From Lachnospiraceae bacterium (GTDB taxonomy: Bacteria; Bacillota; Clostridia; Lachnospirales; Lachnospiraceae), in NCBI GenBank assembly GCA_900751995.1, contig CAADTP010000060.1, positions 1 through 24,938 of the forward strand: a stretch of 24,938 nt of DNA. Direction: 5' to 3'. The notes under the pieces are model-generated. The model worked only from the letters and a program-made list of their open reading frames with translations, did not search any database and was not told the DNA's origin. The stretch's first letter is position 1; the number at the start of each line of letters is the position of its first letter. Shown here one piece after another: positions 14,574 through 22,926 of this stretch. Made by a program: the position numbers and the translations under genes.

Positions 14574-16058
14574 ATGAAAGAGAAAAAGCCCGGGGGAACC
14601 CGACCGGAAATGGGAACTCCTGAGTACGAAGAATGGCGGAAAGAGGTATTGAAACGCCGCAGAAAGCGCCAGCTGAAGGAACGCAGAAAACGTCTGGCCA
14701 TCATAACAGCGGCAATGATCGTCGCAGTCGGGGCATCAGTAGGGGTCGGTGCGCTGAAGGGCAGAAGTGAGAAGGCTTCAAAAGAGAAGATGGTTTCTTC
14801 TGACAAACAGAAAGAACAGACTGTTTCCGGAGAAAAAGCTTTAGAAGCAGGTACTAAAAATACAGAGACCGCTTCCAAAGATACTCTCGCAGAGGCAGAG
14901 CTTCTGGCCAGTCAGTATAACTATGACAAAGCTATCGATCTTCTGAAAAAGGCTCCGTCCTATGATTCTGATAAGAAGATGCAGGCAGCTGCAAAAAAAT
15001 ACGAAGACATAAAAGCAACCTGTACGGCATGGCCCCTTGAAAAGGTGACACATGTCTTTTATCATATTCTGATCAAGGATCCATCCAAAGCGTTTGACGG
15101 AGACTACAAAGAAGCAGATTATAATCAGGTCATGACAACCATTGATGAGTTTAACAAGATCACGCAGACCATGTATGACAAGGGCTATGTGATGGTAAGC
15201 ATCAAGGACATGGCAAAGGCAGACGACAACGGGAATATCACAGAGGGAGAGATCCTTCTTCCGCCTGGGAAAACGCCGTTTGTCCTCTCACAGGATGATG
15301 TATGCTATTATCATTACATGGACGGTGACGGCTATGCCACGAAGCTGATCGTGGATGATAAAGGAAAGATCCGCAATGAATATGTGGAAGATGACGGAAG
15401 TGTCTCCGTGGGAGATTATGACATGGTTCCGCTGATCGACCGTTTTGTGGAAAAGCATCCGGATTTCTCATACCGCGGTGCAAAAGGAATCCTGGCACTT
15501 ACCGGATACAACGGGATCCTGGGATATCGGACCGACGAAAGCTATGAGACCCGTCCGGCAGATCTGGATGAAAATAAAGTACAGTGGCTGGATGCACATC
15601 CGGATTTCAGCCTGGAAAAAGAACGGGCAGCCGCAAAAAAGGTTGCCGATGCCATGAAGGCAGAAGGCTGGGAATTTGCGAGCCATACCTGGGGACATCA
15701 GAATGTGGGACAGGTCACACTGGAGAAGCTTCAGGCAGACACCGAACGTTTCAAGAAAAATGTAGATCCGCTGATCGGGGGAACGGATGTTATCATTTTT
15801 GCTTTTGGAACCGACATTACCAATGACCAGGAGTATTCCGGGGATAAATTCGAATATCTGAAGGGGCAGGGATATAATTATTACTGCAACGTGGATTCCA
15901 GCCAGTATTATGTACAGATCCGGGATCGGTACTTCCGTCAGGGAAGACGGAATCTGGATGGATACCGTATGTATTATAACCCGGAACTGTTATCCGATCT
16001 TTTTGACGTAAAAGATGTTTTTGATCCGGCAAGACCGACACCGGTACCGCCGATGTAA
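14574..16058 (+). CDS. Membrane-anchored NodB-like polysaccharide deacetylase, paralogue 1
   Basis: The 494-residue product has a basic N-terminus, one membrane helix at about residues 41-60, a short helical repeat-like region (AEAELLASQYNYDKAIDLLK) and a carbohydrate esterase-type domain. The domain has the Asp-Asp pair in SQDDVCYYHY (241-242) and the HxxxH metal motif in SHTWGH (H371, H375). The usual TFDDG, RxPY and LxH motifs are not seen in standard form, and an insertion of about 120 residues separates the Asp pair from the His pair. It is therefore a divergent member whose activity is uncertain. The C-terminus (FRQGRRNLDGYRMYYNP, then RPTPVP) is almost identical to that of the next gene. 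ATGGAGGAAAT supplies the ribosome site. Substrate is unknown; wall glycan is plausible because it is exported. Confidence 0.85.
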   Translation: MKEKKPGGTRPEMGTPEYEEWRKEVLKRRRKRQLKERRKRLAIITAAMIVAVGASVGVGALKGRSEKASKEKMVSSDKQKEQTVSGEKALEAGTKNTETASKDTLAEAELLASQYNYDKAIDLLKKAPSYDSDKKMQAAAKKYEDIKATCTAWPLEKVTHVFYHILIKDPSKAFDGDYKEADYNQVMTTIDEFNKITQTMYDKGYVMVSIKDMAKADDNGNITEGEILLPPGKTPFVLSQDDVCYYHYMDGDGYATKLIVDDKGKIRNEYVEDDGSVSVGDYDMVPLIDRFVEKHPDFSYRGAKGILALTGYNGILGYRTDESYETRPADLDENKVQWLDAHPDFSLEKERAAAKKVADAMKAEGWEFASHTWGHQNVGQVTLEKLQADTERFKKNVDPLIGGTDVIIFAFGTDITNDQEYSGDKFEYLKGQGYNYYCNVDSSQYYVQIRDRYFRQGRRNLDGYRMYYNPELLSDLFDVKDVFDPARPTPVPPM

Positions 16059-16111
16059 CGGTCATATTCGGAGATACGAGGGGACTTTTAGAAAGGGGCA
16101 TATATATTATT

Positions 16112-17611
16112 ATGAAGAAAAAAATTGCAGGTGTACTGACAACAGTGCTTGCGGCGTCACTTCTTGTGGGCGGAAACCATCCGGTCACTGTTCAGGTGGA
16201 CAATATGATCTCCGGGACACAGGATGACGAGGATACACAGTCTGATGAAGCGGAAGCAGAAGCTGCAGAAGCCGAAGAAGAACAGTCCGAAGAAGCCAAA
16301 GTAGCAGCGGATCCGGAGGACCAGCCGGCAGCTACCGAGACACCGAAGGAAGAAAAAAAGGCAGAAAAAGAAACACAGAAAAGGGAAGCAGCCGAGAACA
16401 GCTCCGACAGTACTTCCTCAGACGAAAAAACACTTCTCAAAAAAGCCAAAAAACTGGCACAGCAGTATGATTATACCGGCGCGATCTCCGTGCTGAAAAA
16501 CAACTGGAAATTTGCTACCAGTGACAAGATGCAGGAAGCAGCAGCAGCCTACATGAAAAAAAGAGATGCCTGTGTGGAATATCCACTTGAGAATATCACC
16601 CATGTATTTTTTCATTCCCTGATCGTGAATACCTCACTGGCCTTTGACGGAGATTCCGATGAGGCCGGATATAATCAGATGATGACCACAGTCAGCGAGT
16701 TCAAAAAAATGCTCCAGATCATGTATGATAAGGGTTACGTACTGGTGAGTCCTCATGATATGGCTGTGATCAATGATGACGGAACCATGAGCAGGGGAAA
16801 GATCATGCTGCCGGAAGGCAAGATTCCTTTTGTTCTTTCAGAGGATGACGTCAGCTACTATCATTATATGGACGGAGACGGATTTGCCACAAAGCTGGTG
16901 ATCGACGACAACGGAGATATCAAATGCGAGTATAAGAAGGCAGACGGTACAGTTGTGACCGGAGATTACGATGTGGTGCCGATCCTGGATTCCTTTATCA
17001 AAGAACATCCGGATTTTTCCTATCATGGAAGAAAGGGTATCCTGGCAATGACCGGTTATAATGGTGTTCTGGGCTACCGTACAGATGGGGCATATAAGAC
17101 CAAGAAGAATCTTCAGGATGACCAGAAGGCTTTTCTCAAGGCCAATCCGGATTTTGACTATGATAAAGAAGTAAAAGCAGCCAAAAAAGTGGCGAAGGCC
17201 ATGAAAAAGGACGGGTGGGAATTTGCAAGCCATACCTGGGGTCACAGAAACGCTACAAGCTCCACAGCAGCGGAGTTGAAGACCGATAATAAAAAATGGG
17301 AAAAATATGTGGCACCCATCCTCGGAAAAACCGATATGATCATTTTTGCCTTTGGTGCGGATATCGGCGATTGGGAAGGATACACCTCGGATAATGAGAA
17401 GTATGAGTATTACAAAAGCCGTGGCTACCGCTATTTCTGCAATGTAGATTCCAGTCAGTATTTTGTGCAGATCACAGGTGAATATTTCCGTCAGGGAAGA
17501 CGGAATCTGGATGGATACAGAATGTATTACAATCCGGATATGCTCAGTGACCTGTTTGATGTATCGGAGGTGTGGGATTCTTCCAGACCGACACCGGTAC
17601 CGGAAATGTAA
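16112..17611 (+). CDS. Secreted NodB-like polysaccharide deacetylase, paralogue 2
   Basis: The 499-residue product is a tandem paralogue of the preceding gene over most of its length. It replaces the membrane anchor with a cleavable-looking signal (MKKKIAGVLTTVLAASLLVG) and a long acidic, Ala/Glu-rich linker (about residues 35-105). The same helical region follows (KKAKKLAQQYDYTGAISVLK), then the divergent deacetylase domain with SEDDVSYYHY (D245, D246) and SHTWGH (H374, H378). The same non-standard motif set suggests the pair is a distinct subfamily. It lies 53 bases after paralogue 1 with GAAAGGGG as ribosome site and no terminator between, so they are likely co-transcribed. Catalytic activity and substrate are not shown by sequence. 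Confidence 0.85.
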   Translation: MKKKIAGVLTTVLAASLLVGGNHPVTVQVDNMISGTQDDEDTQSDEAEAEAAEAEEEQSEEAKVAADPEDQPAATETPKEEKKAEKETQKREAAENSSDSTSSDEKTLLKKAKKLAQQYDYTGAISVLKNNWKFATSDKMQEAAAAYMKKRDACVEYPLENITHVFFHSLIVNTSLAFDGDSDEAGYNQMMTTVSEFKKMLQIMYDKGYVLVSPHDMAVINDDGTMSRGKIMLPEGKIPFVLSEDDVSYYHYMDGDGFATKLVIDDNGDIKCEYKKADGTVVTGDYDVVPILDSFIKEHPDFSYHGRKGILAMTGYNGVLGYRTDGAYKTKKNLQDDQKAFLKANPDFDYDKEVKAAKKVAKAMKKDGWEFASHTWGHRNATSSTAAELKTDNKKWEKYVAPILGKTDMIIFAFGADIGDWEGYTSDNEKYEYYKSRGYRYFCNVDSSQYFVQITGEYFRQGRRNLDGYRMYYNPDMLSDLFDVSEVWDSSRPTPVPEM

Positions 17612-17625
17612 GACAGCAAACACAC

Positions 17626-17656
17626 TTTACAAATCTGTATAAAAAAAGATTATAAT
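17626..17656 (+). promoter_or_regulatory. Possible promoter of the FKBP lipoprotein gene
   Basis: TTTACA (17626-17631) and TATAAT (17651-17656) are present, but the 19-base spacing is longer than ideal. No terminator separates this from the preceding gene, so read-through may also supply expression. Confidence 0.45.
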
Positions 17657-17689
17657 CGAACCGACAGTACTTGATGAAGGGAGTAGGTT

Positions 17690-19045
17690 ATGAAGAAAAA
17701 AGCATATCTCATGGTTCTTGCACTGTGTGCGGCACTGGCGATTACTGCATGTGGCACATCAACAGACCAGAAAGATGACAAAAAACCTGCAGCAGAAGCG
17801 CAGGATACAACAGATAAAGAAGATTCCGGATCTGCAGATTCCAAAGAGTCAGAAGAAACGGATTCCAATAAAGACAGCGAAGAGGCAGCCTCCGGAGATA
17901 CAAGGCTTGTTTCCGTGGATGATGTGAGCAAATATGTGACCATCGGAGAATATAAGGGACTGACTCTTGATAACACAGTAGAAGCCGTAACCGATGATAT
18001 GGTTGACGGAAGGATCAAGGAAGAACTTCAGAACAAGGCTGAGGAAGTAACGGAAGGCAGTGTTCAGAACGGAGATGTGGTTATCATTAATTATGTGGGA
18101 ACCAAGGACGGAGTGGCTTTTGACGGCGGTACTGCAAATAATTATGAGCTGACCATAGGCTCCGGAACGTTTATCGACGGATTTGAGGACGGGATCATCG
18201 GAATGAAAAAAGGTGAGACCAAGGATCTCGATCTGACTTTCCCGAAGGAATACTCTTCGGAAGAGCTGGCCGGACAGGAAGTGGTATTTAAGGTCACTCT
18301 GCAGAGCTTTAAGCGTGCACCTGAGCTTACCGATACCTGGGTAGCCAAGAATACAGACTGCAAGAGTGTGGATGATTACAAGAAGGAAATCCGTACCACA
18401 CTGGAGGATGAAGCGAAGACAAGTGCACAGAACACATTGCGTGAAACTGCATGGAACACAGTGCTCTCAGCATCTGAAGTGAAGGAATATCCACAGGAGG
18501 ATCTGGATACAGCCAAGACAGAGTTTCGCAGTCTGTATGAGAATTATGCAAAACAGGGTGATATGACGCTGGAGGATTTTGTAAAAGCTCAGGGAATCTC
18601 CATGGATGATTTTGAGGAGCAGAGCGGTCAGTATGCGGAGTTTAAAGTAAAGCAGAACCTGATCGTACAGGGGATCATGGATGCGGAGAATATGACACTT
18701 GAAGATAAAAAATCTCTCAGTATCCAGGATGAACTGATCAAAGCATACAGTGTGAAGGATCTGGCTGCGCTGGTAGATAAATACGGACAGGCAGCCGTGG
18801 ATGAATCCATCGGACTTCTCAGAGTGGAAGATTTTATCCTGGACAATGCAACGGTTGAGGAGAAGGTTTCTGCCGGTGATACCCAGGGAGTAAACGGAGA
18901 TGATCCTTCCTCGGACGGAAGCAGTGCGGAAGGTACCGTGGATGAAGAGCTGGAAGCGGCAGAGGCTACAGATATGGTGCCGGAAGACGGCGAGGCGGAT
19001 CAGGATGCAGACAGCAGCACATCGGATGCAGCGGGGCAGGAGTGA
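17690..19045 (+). CDS. Exported trigger-factor-like FKBP-type peptidyl-prolyl isomerase lipoprotein
   Basis: The 451-residue product has a lipoprotein signal with lipobox AITAC (cysteine 21) and an acidic Ser/Asp/Glu linker to about residue 70. An FKBP domain follows at about 127-209 (GDVVIINYVGTKDGVAFDGG, GSGTFIDGFEDGIIGMKKGE). Next comes a helical region like the trigger factor C-terminal chaperone domain, and then a low-complexity acidic tail (about 395-451). The ribosome-binding N-terminal domain of true trigger factor is missing, so this is not the cytosolic Tig protein. It is likely a surface foldase comparable in role to PrsA, helping exported proteins to fold. Being next to the exported NodB-like proteins suggests clients, but this is inference. 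GAAGGGAG lies about 8 bases before ATG 17690. Confidence 0.88.
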   Translation: MKKKAYLMVLALCAALAITACGTSTDQKDDKKPAAEAQDTTDKEDSGSADSKESEETDSNKDSEEAASGDTRLVSVDDVSKYVTIGEYKGLTLDNTVEAVTDDMVDGRIKEELQNKAEEVTEGSVQNGDVVIINYVGTKDGVAFDGGTANNYELTIGSGTFIDGFEDGIIGMKKGETKDLDLTFPKEYSSEELAGQEVVFKVTLQSFKRAPELTDTWVAKNTDCKSVDDYKKEIRTTLEDEAKTSAQNTLRETAWNTVLSASEVKEYPQEDLDTAKTEFRSLYENYAKQGDMTLEDFVKAQGISMDDFEEQSGQYAEFKVKQNLIVQGIMDAENMTLEDKKSLSIQDELIKAYSVKDLAALVDKYGQAAVDESIGLLRVEDFILDNATVEEKVSAGDTQGVNGDDPSSDGSSAEGTVDEELEAAEATDMVPEDGEADQDADSSTSDAAGQE

Positions 19046-19074
19046 TCTGACAGTATCAGCAGCTAAAAAAGTGT

Positions 19075-19109
19075 GGTGCCCGGAATGTGTTCCGGGTACC
19101 ATTTTTTTT
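19075..19109 (+). terminator. Intrinsic terminator after the FKBP lipoprotein gene
   Basis: GGTGCCCGGAA (19075-19085) pairs with TTCCGGGTACC (19090-19100) around TGTG, followed by eight T (19102-19109). Confidence 0.9.
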
Positions 19110-19120
19110 ACATGTGCATC

Positions 19121-19156
19121 GCGAAGTGTGTTACTGAGAACGGAGTGAACAGTAAC
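19121..19156 (+). repeat. Dispersed 36-base intergenic repeat, copy 2
   Basis: This is identical to 5011-5046 except for two bases, in the same orientation. GTTACTG (19130-19136) and CAGTAAC (19150-19156) can form a 7-base stem. The upstream competing sequence seen near copy 1 is absent. It lies between the terminator and the promoter of the next gene. Confidence 0.8.
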
Positions 19157-19185
19157 AAATTAAGAGATTCTTTCGGGAATTTCCA

Positions 19186-19214
19186 TTGTATTTAAGCGTT
19201 AAATGCGGTATGAT
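19186..19214 (+). promoter_or_regulatory. Sigma-A-like promoter of the third deacetylase gene
   Basis: TTGTAT (19186-19191) and TATGAT (19209-19214) are separated by 17 bases, about 60 bases before the ATG at 19273. Confidence 0.65.
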
Positions 19215-19272
19215 TAAAGACAGACATTAAATATCAAAGAAAGATATGAGTATATAAACGGGGATGTAAAAA

Positions 19273-20679
19273 ATGGACAAAAGAGTTTTGCGTGAGAGGA
19301 TGCGCAGAAAACAGCAGCAGTTAAGACGGCGGCGGATGATGAAGCGGATAACCTGTGTAGTTGCGGCGATTCTTCTGCTGGTTTTTGTTGTTCGAGGGGT
19401 AATTCTTCCCATCGTCAACCATGCAGGCGGCGGAAGCAATAAGGATGCGGAGACAGTAAATGTCCAGGCAAATACCGCCGGAGCTTCCACAGGCAGCAGT
19501 ACGAAGGACGGTACGGCATCGACGGATACGGCTGCTTCGGATACAGACAGCGCGGATTCCGGTACGGATGCAACGGTGATGCCGGTAAAGGGCAGTGCAG
19601 CAGGCGAAAGGCTTTCTGTTATGACTCCGGGATGGCATGAGGATTCTACAGGAAAGTGGTATCAGAATCCGGATGGTACATATTATGTAAATGGTTTTGC
19701 GGATATTGACGGAACAACATACAGCTTTGATAAAAAGGGATACATGCAGACCGGATGGGTGGAGAAAGGTGTGAAGGACTATTATTTTAATGAGGATGGC
19801 TCTTATGATCCTTCCAAGAAGCGCCCGATGATCGCTCTGACCTTTGATGATGGTCCTGGAGAGTATACAGAGACACTTCTTGATACTGTTGAGAAATACA
19901 ATATCCATGTTACGTTCTTTATGCTGGGACAGAATGTGGAGGGCCGTGAATCTACCATACAGCGAATGGTAAAGCTTGGCTGCGAGATCGGTAACCATAC
20001 CTGGGATCATCCGGAACAGACGCTGCCGAATATGGATCTGGATTCTGTTATGCAGGAGTTCCAGAAGACGGATGATGCACTGGTAAAAGCCTGTGGGCAG
20101 GCATCAACGGTATGTCGTGCACCGTATGGCGCGATCACAGATGAGCAGATGAGTGCAGTTGGCAAGCCTTTCTTCATGTGGTCTACGGATTCTCTGGACT
20201 GGAAGCTGATGGATGCGGATGCAGATTATAACCAGATCATGAATGATTCCTCACTGGGAGACGGTTCTATCATCCTGATGCATGATATTCATGAACCATC
20301 TGTGAAGTGTGCCACAGAGAAGCTGATCCCGGCACTGATCGACCAGGGATATAAGCTTGTAACAGTCAGCGAGCTTGCAGAAGCGAAGGATGTTACGTTA
20401 CAGAGTGCTTCCTATTCTGACTTCTGGGACAGCTCTCTTCAGGCTGGTCGTGTTGCAGGATATGCAGGAAATTCCAGCGATTCAGAGGATTCCTCTGAGG
20501 ATGGCTCCGATGGAAGCGATTCTTCTGATGGATCGGATGTCAGTGACGGATCTTCCGATGAAGGGGACTATTCCGATGGTTCTGACGAAAGTGATTATTC
20601 GGATGGATCTTCCGATGATGGAAGCTATGATGATGGTTCCTACGACGAATCTTATGACGATGGAAGCGAAGAATATTAA
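19273..20679 (+). CDS. Membrane-anchored NodB polysaccharide deacetylase with choline-binding-like repeats and acidic tail
   Basis: The 468-residue product has a very basic N-terminus, a membrane helix at about 26-46 and a Ser/Thr/Asp-rich linker. Two or three choline-binding-like aromatic repeats follow (about 118-180: GKWYQNPDGTYYVNGF and similar). A full NodB domain comes next with TFDDG (190-194), HTWDH (242-246), RAPYG (282-286), DSLDW (306-310) and LMHD (335-338). All five canonical motifs are present, so metal-dependent deacetylation of a wall glycan such as N-acetylglucosamine residues is a reasonable prediction. The last 65 or so residues are Asp/Ser/Gly-rich and end in GSYDD-type repeats, the same motif as in the CapA-like protein at 22927. 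It is a single-gene unit with its own promoter and terminator. Confidence 0.92.
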   Translation: MDKRVLRERMRRKQQQLRRRRMMKRITCVVAAILLLVFVVRGVILPIVNHAGGGSNKDAETVNVQANTAGASTGSSTKDGTASTDTAASDTDSADSGTDATVMPVKGSAAGERLSVMTPGWHEDSTGKWYQNPDGTYYVNGFADIDGTTYSFDKKGYMQTGWVEKGVKDYYFNEDGSYDPSKKRPMIALTFDDGPGEYTETLLDTVEKYNIHVTFFMLGQNVEGRESTIQRMVKLGCEIGNHTWDHPEQTLPNMDLDSVMQEFQKTDDALVKACGQASTVCRAPYGAITDEQMSAVGKPFFMWSTDSLDWKLMDADADYNQIMNDSSLGDGSIILMHDIHEPSVKCATEKLIPALIDQGYKLVTVSELAEAKDVTLQSASYSDFWDSSLQAGRVAGYAGNSSDSEDSSEDGSDGSDSSDGSDVSDGSSDEGDYSDGSDESDYSDGSSDDGSYDDGSYDESYDDGSEEY

Positions 20680-20690
20680 AAAATGACAGG

Positions 20691-20734
20691 AGAGACCTGA
20701 ATGACAAAATGTGCGTCATTCAGGTCTCTTTTTT
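20691..20734 (+). terminator. Intrinsic terminator after the third deacetylase gene
   Basis: A perfect 15-base stem pairs 20691-20705 (agagacctgaatgac) with 20715-20729, closed by a 9-base loop and followed by a T-run to 20734. Confidence 0.95.
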
Positions 20735-20790
20735 GACTTTATCTGACACTGTCGGATAATAGACACATATTAGCCGGAGAGGGTTTTTCC

Positions 20791-20819
20791 TTGACTGAAA
20801 ATATGGGGATTGGTATAAT
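20791..20819 (+). promoter_or_regulatory. Strong sigma-A-like promoter of glgB
   Basis: TTGACT (20791-20796) and a perfect TATAAT (20814-20819) are separated by 17 bases. The leader is about 65 bases long. Confidence 0.88.
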
Positions 20820-20890
20820 TATAGAATAAAAAATTCCACTTAAAATTGGGGAATGGACGGTGGCAGAACTATAAAGGGAGGTACCTGAAA

Positions 20891-22777
20891 ATGGGAAAAA
20901 AATTACAATTTACGGAGCTTGACCAGTATCTGTTCGGTCAGGGCACGAATTATGATATTTACAGGAAGCTGGGAGCACATCCGGACACGCAGAACCGGAA
21001 AAAAGGGGTTTATTTTGCAGTGTGGGCACCTAATGCACAGGCGGTTTCTGTTATAGGTGAATTCAACGAATGGGATACGGAGAAGAATCCCATGAAAAAA
21101 GTTGGACCCATTGGCGTTTATGAGACATTTGTACCGGGAGCGAAGATCGGACAGCTGTATAAATTTTACATTACAGGTGCACATGGTGAGGAGCTTTACA
21201 AGGCAGATCCATATGCCAATGCCGCTGAAATGCGTCCCGGAACAGCTTCTCGTATTACAGATATCACCAACTATAAATGGAAAGATGATACCTGGATGAA
21301 AAATCGCGAGAACTTTGATCCGGACACAGGTGCCATGTCTATCTATGAGGTGCATCCGGGTTCCTGGATGAAGCATCCGCAGACAGCAGAGGATGAGGAT
21401 GGTTTCTATTCCTACAGAGAACTGGCGCCGAAGCTTGCACAGTATGTCAAAAAAATGGGATACACCCATGTGGAGCTTATGGGTATCGCAGAGCATCCTT
21501 TTGACGGTTCCTGGGGCTATCAGGTAACCGGCTATTACGCACCGACTTCCCGCTACGGAACACCGCAGGATTTCAAATATCTGGTGGATTATCTTCACCG
21601 TCAGAAAATCGGTATCATTCTTGACTGGGTACCGGCACATTTTCCGAAGGATGCACACGGACTGGTTAACTTTGACGGAACTGCTGTATATGAGCATGCA
21701 GATCCGAGACAGGGTGAGCATCCGGATTGGGGAACCAAGATCTACAATTACGGACGTCCGGAGGTGAAGAATTTCCTGATCGCAAACGCTCTTTACTGGG
21801 TAGAGGAATGCCACGTTGATGGTCTTCGTGTAGATGCGGTTGCATCCATGCTCTACCTGGATTACGGTAAGAAAGACGGTGAGTGGATCGCCAATAAATA
21901 CGGCGGAAACAAGAATCTGGAGGCTATTGAATTTTTTAAGCATCTGAATACCGTTGTTCTCGGAAGAAATCATGGAACTGTCATGATCGCAGAGGAATCT
22001 ACCGCATGGCCGATGGTAACAGGTAAGGCAGAAGACGACGGGCTTGGATTCTCTCTGAAGTGGAATATGGGCTGGATGAACGACTTCCTGGAATACATGA
22101 AGCTAGATCCATATTTCCGTAAATTTAATCATAATAAGATGACATTTTCTATGACTTATGCATACAGTGAGAAATATGTTCTGGTTCTGTCTCATGATGA
22201 GGTAGTACATCTGAAGTGTTCTATGCTGGAGAAGATGCCAGGAGAGCTGGATGATAAATTCAAGAACCTGAAGGCCGGATATACTTTTATGTTCGGGCAT
22301 CCGGGTAAGAAGCTTCTGTTTATGGGACAGGATTTCGGACAGCTGCGTGAGTGGAGTGAGGCCAGAGAGCTTGACTGGTATCTTCTTGGCGAGGAAAATC
22401 ATCAGAAGCTGCAGCAGTATGTCAGTGATCTTCTGCATATCTACCGCAAATATCCGGCACTTTACGGTGCAGATAATGATCCATCTGCATTTGAGTGGAT
22501 CAATGCCAACGATGGCGACAGAAGTATCTTCAGCTTTGTGAGAAAATCTCCTACAAGACGTAATAATATCCTGATAGTATGCAACTTTACACCGGTAGCA
22601 CGTCCGGATTACCGTGTAGGCGTTCCGAAGAAAAAACAGTACAAGCTGATCATGGATGAGCAGGGGCTTCTTCCGAAGGGCAAGGTATTTAAAGCCGAAA
22701 AGAAAAATTGTGACAACCGGGAATTTTCTTTTGCATATCCGTTGGAAGCTTATGGAGTTGGTATATTTACATACTGA
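20891..22777 (+). CDS. glgB: 1,4-alpha-glucan branching enzyme
   Basis: GlgB makes alpha-1,6 branches in glycogen by transferring alpha-1,4 chains. The 628-residue product has an N-terminal carbohydrate-binding module (VYFAVWAPNAQAVSVIGEFN) and a GH13 barrel. The catalytic residues are visible as the nucleophile in GLRVDAV (D315), the acid/base in IAEEST (E368) and the transition-state stabiliser in LSHDEVVH (D436). A C-terminal beta domain completes it. The length is normal. ATG 20891 is chosen because AAGGGAGGT lies 8 bases before it; earlier in-frame starts lack a site. No other glycogen gene is adjacent, and terminators on both sides make it a single-gene unit. Confidence 0.96.
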   Translation: MGKKLQFTELDQYLFGQGTNYDIYRKLGAHPDTQNRKKGVYFAVWAPNAQAVSVIGEFNEWDTEKNPMKKVGPIGVYETFVPGAKIGQLYKFYITGAHGEELYKADPYANAAEMRPGTASRITDITNYKWKDDTWMKNRENFDPDTGAMSIYEVHPGSWMKHPQTAEDEDGFYSYRELAPKLAQYVKKMGYTHVELMGIAEHPFDGSWGYQVTGYYAPTSRYGTPQDFKYLVDYLHRQKIGIILDWVPAHFPKDAHGLVNFDGTAVYEHADPRQGEHPDWGTKIYNYGRPEVKNFLIANALYWVEECHVDGLRVDAVASMLYLDYGKKDGEWIANKYGGNKNLEAIEFFKHLNTVVLGRNHGTVMIAEESTAWPMVTGKAEDDGLGFSLKWNMGWMNDFLEYMKLDPYFRKFNHNKMTFSMTYAYSEKYVLVLSHDEVVHLKCSMLEKMPGELDDKFKNLKAGYTFMFGHPGKKLLFMGQDFGQLREWSEARELDWYLLGEENHQKLQQYVSDLLHIYRKYPALYGADNDPSAFEWINANDGDRSIFSFVRKSPTRRNNILIVCNFTPVARPDYRVGVPKKKQYKLIMDEQGLLPKGKVFKAEKKNCDNREFSFAYPLEAYGVGIFTY

Positions 22778-22824
22778 TATTCTGTATAGCGAAATCTTTG
22801 AAAGAAAATATAAAAGATAAAATA

Positions 22825-22889
22825 AAAATACCGGAGATCTGTGTACCTTTGAAGTGTTGGCTTCAGAGGTGCCGGATCTCCGGTATTTT
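22825..22889. terminator. Long bidirectional terminator between glgB and the CapA-like gene
   Basis: AAAATACCGGAGATC (from 22825) pairs with GATCTCCGGTATTTT (to 22889). An inner stem, GTACCTTTGAAG with CTTCAGAGGTGC, continues the hairpin. A-rich and T-rich flanks suit termination from both converging genes. Confidence 0.9.
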
Positions 22890-22926
22890 ATGGATCTGGG
22901 TATAAACTGGTTACGAAAAGTTATCG

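Noticed and set aside
14420..14623. Short plus-strand frame before the first NodB-like gene
   Set aside because: It begins at GTG without a ribosome site, spans the likely promoter and overlaps the start of the well-supported downstream gene.
20903..21973. Minus-strand frame opposite glgB (356 codons)
   Set aside because: It is antisense to a complete branching enzyme and shows no recognisable domain.
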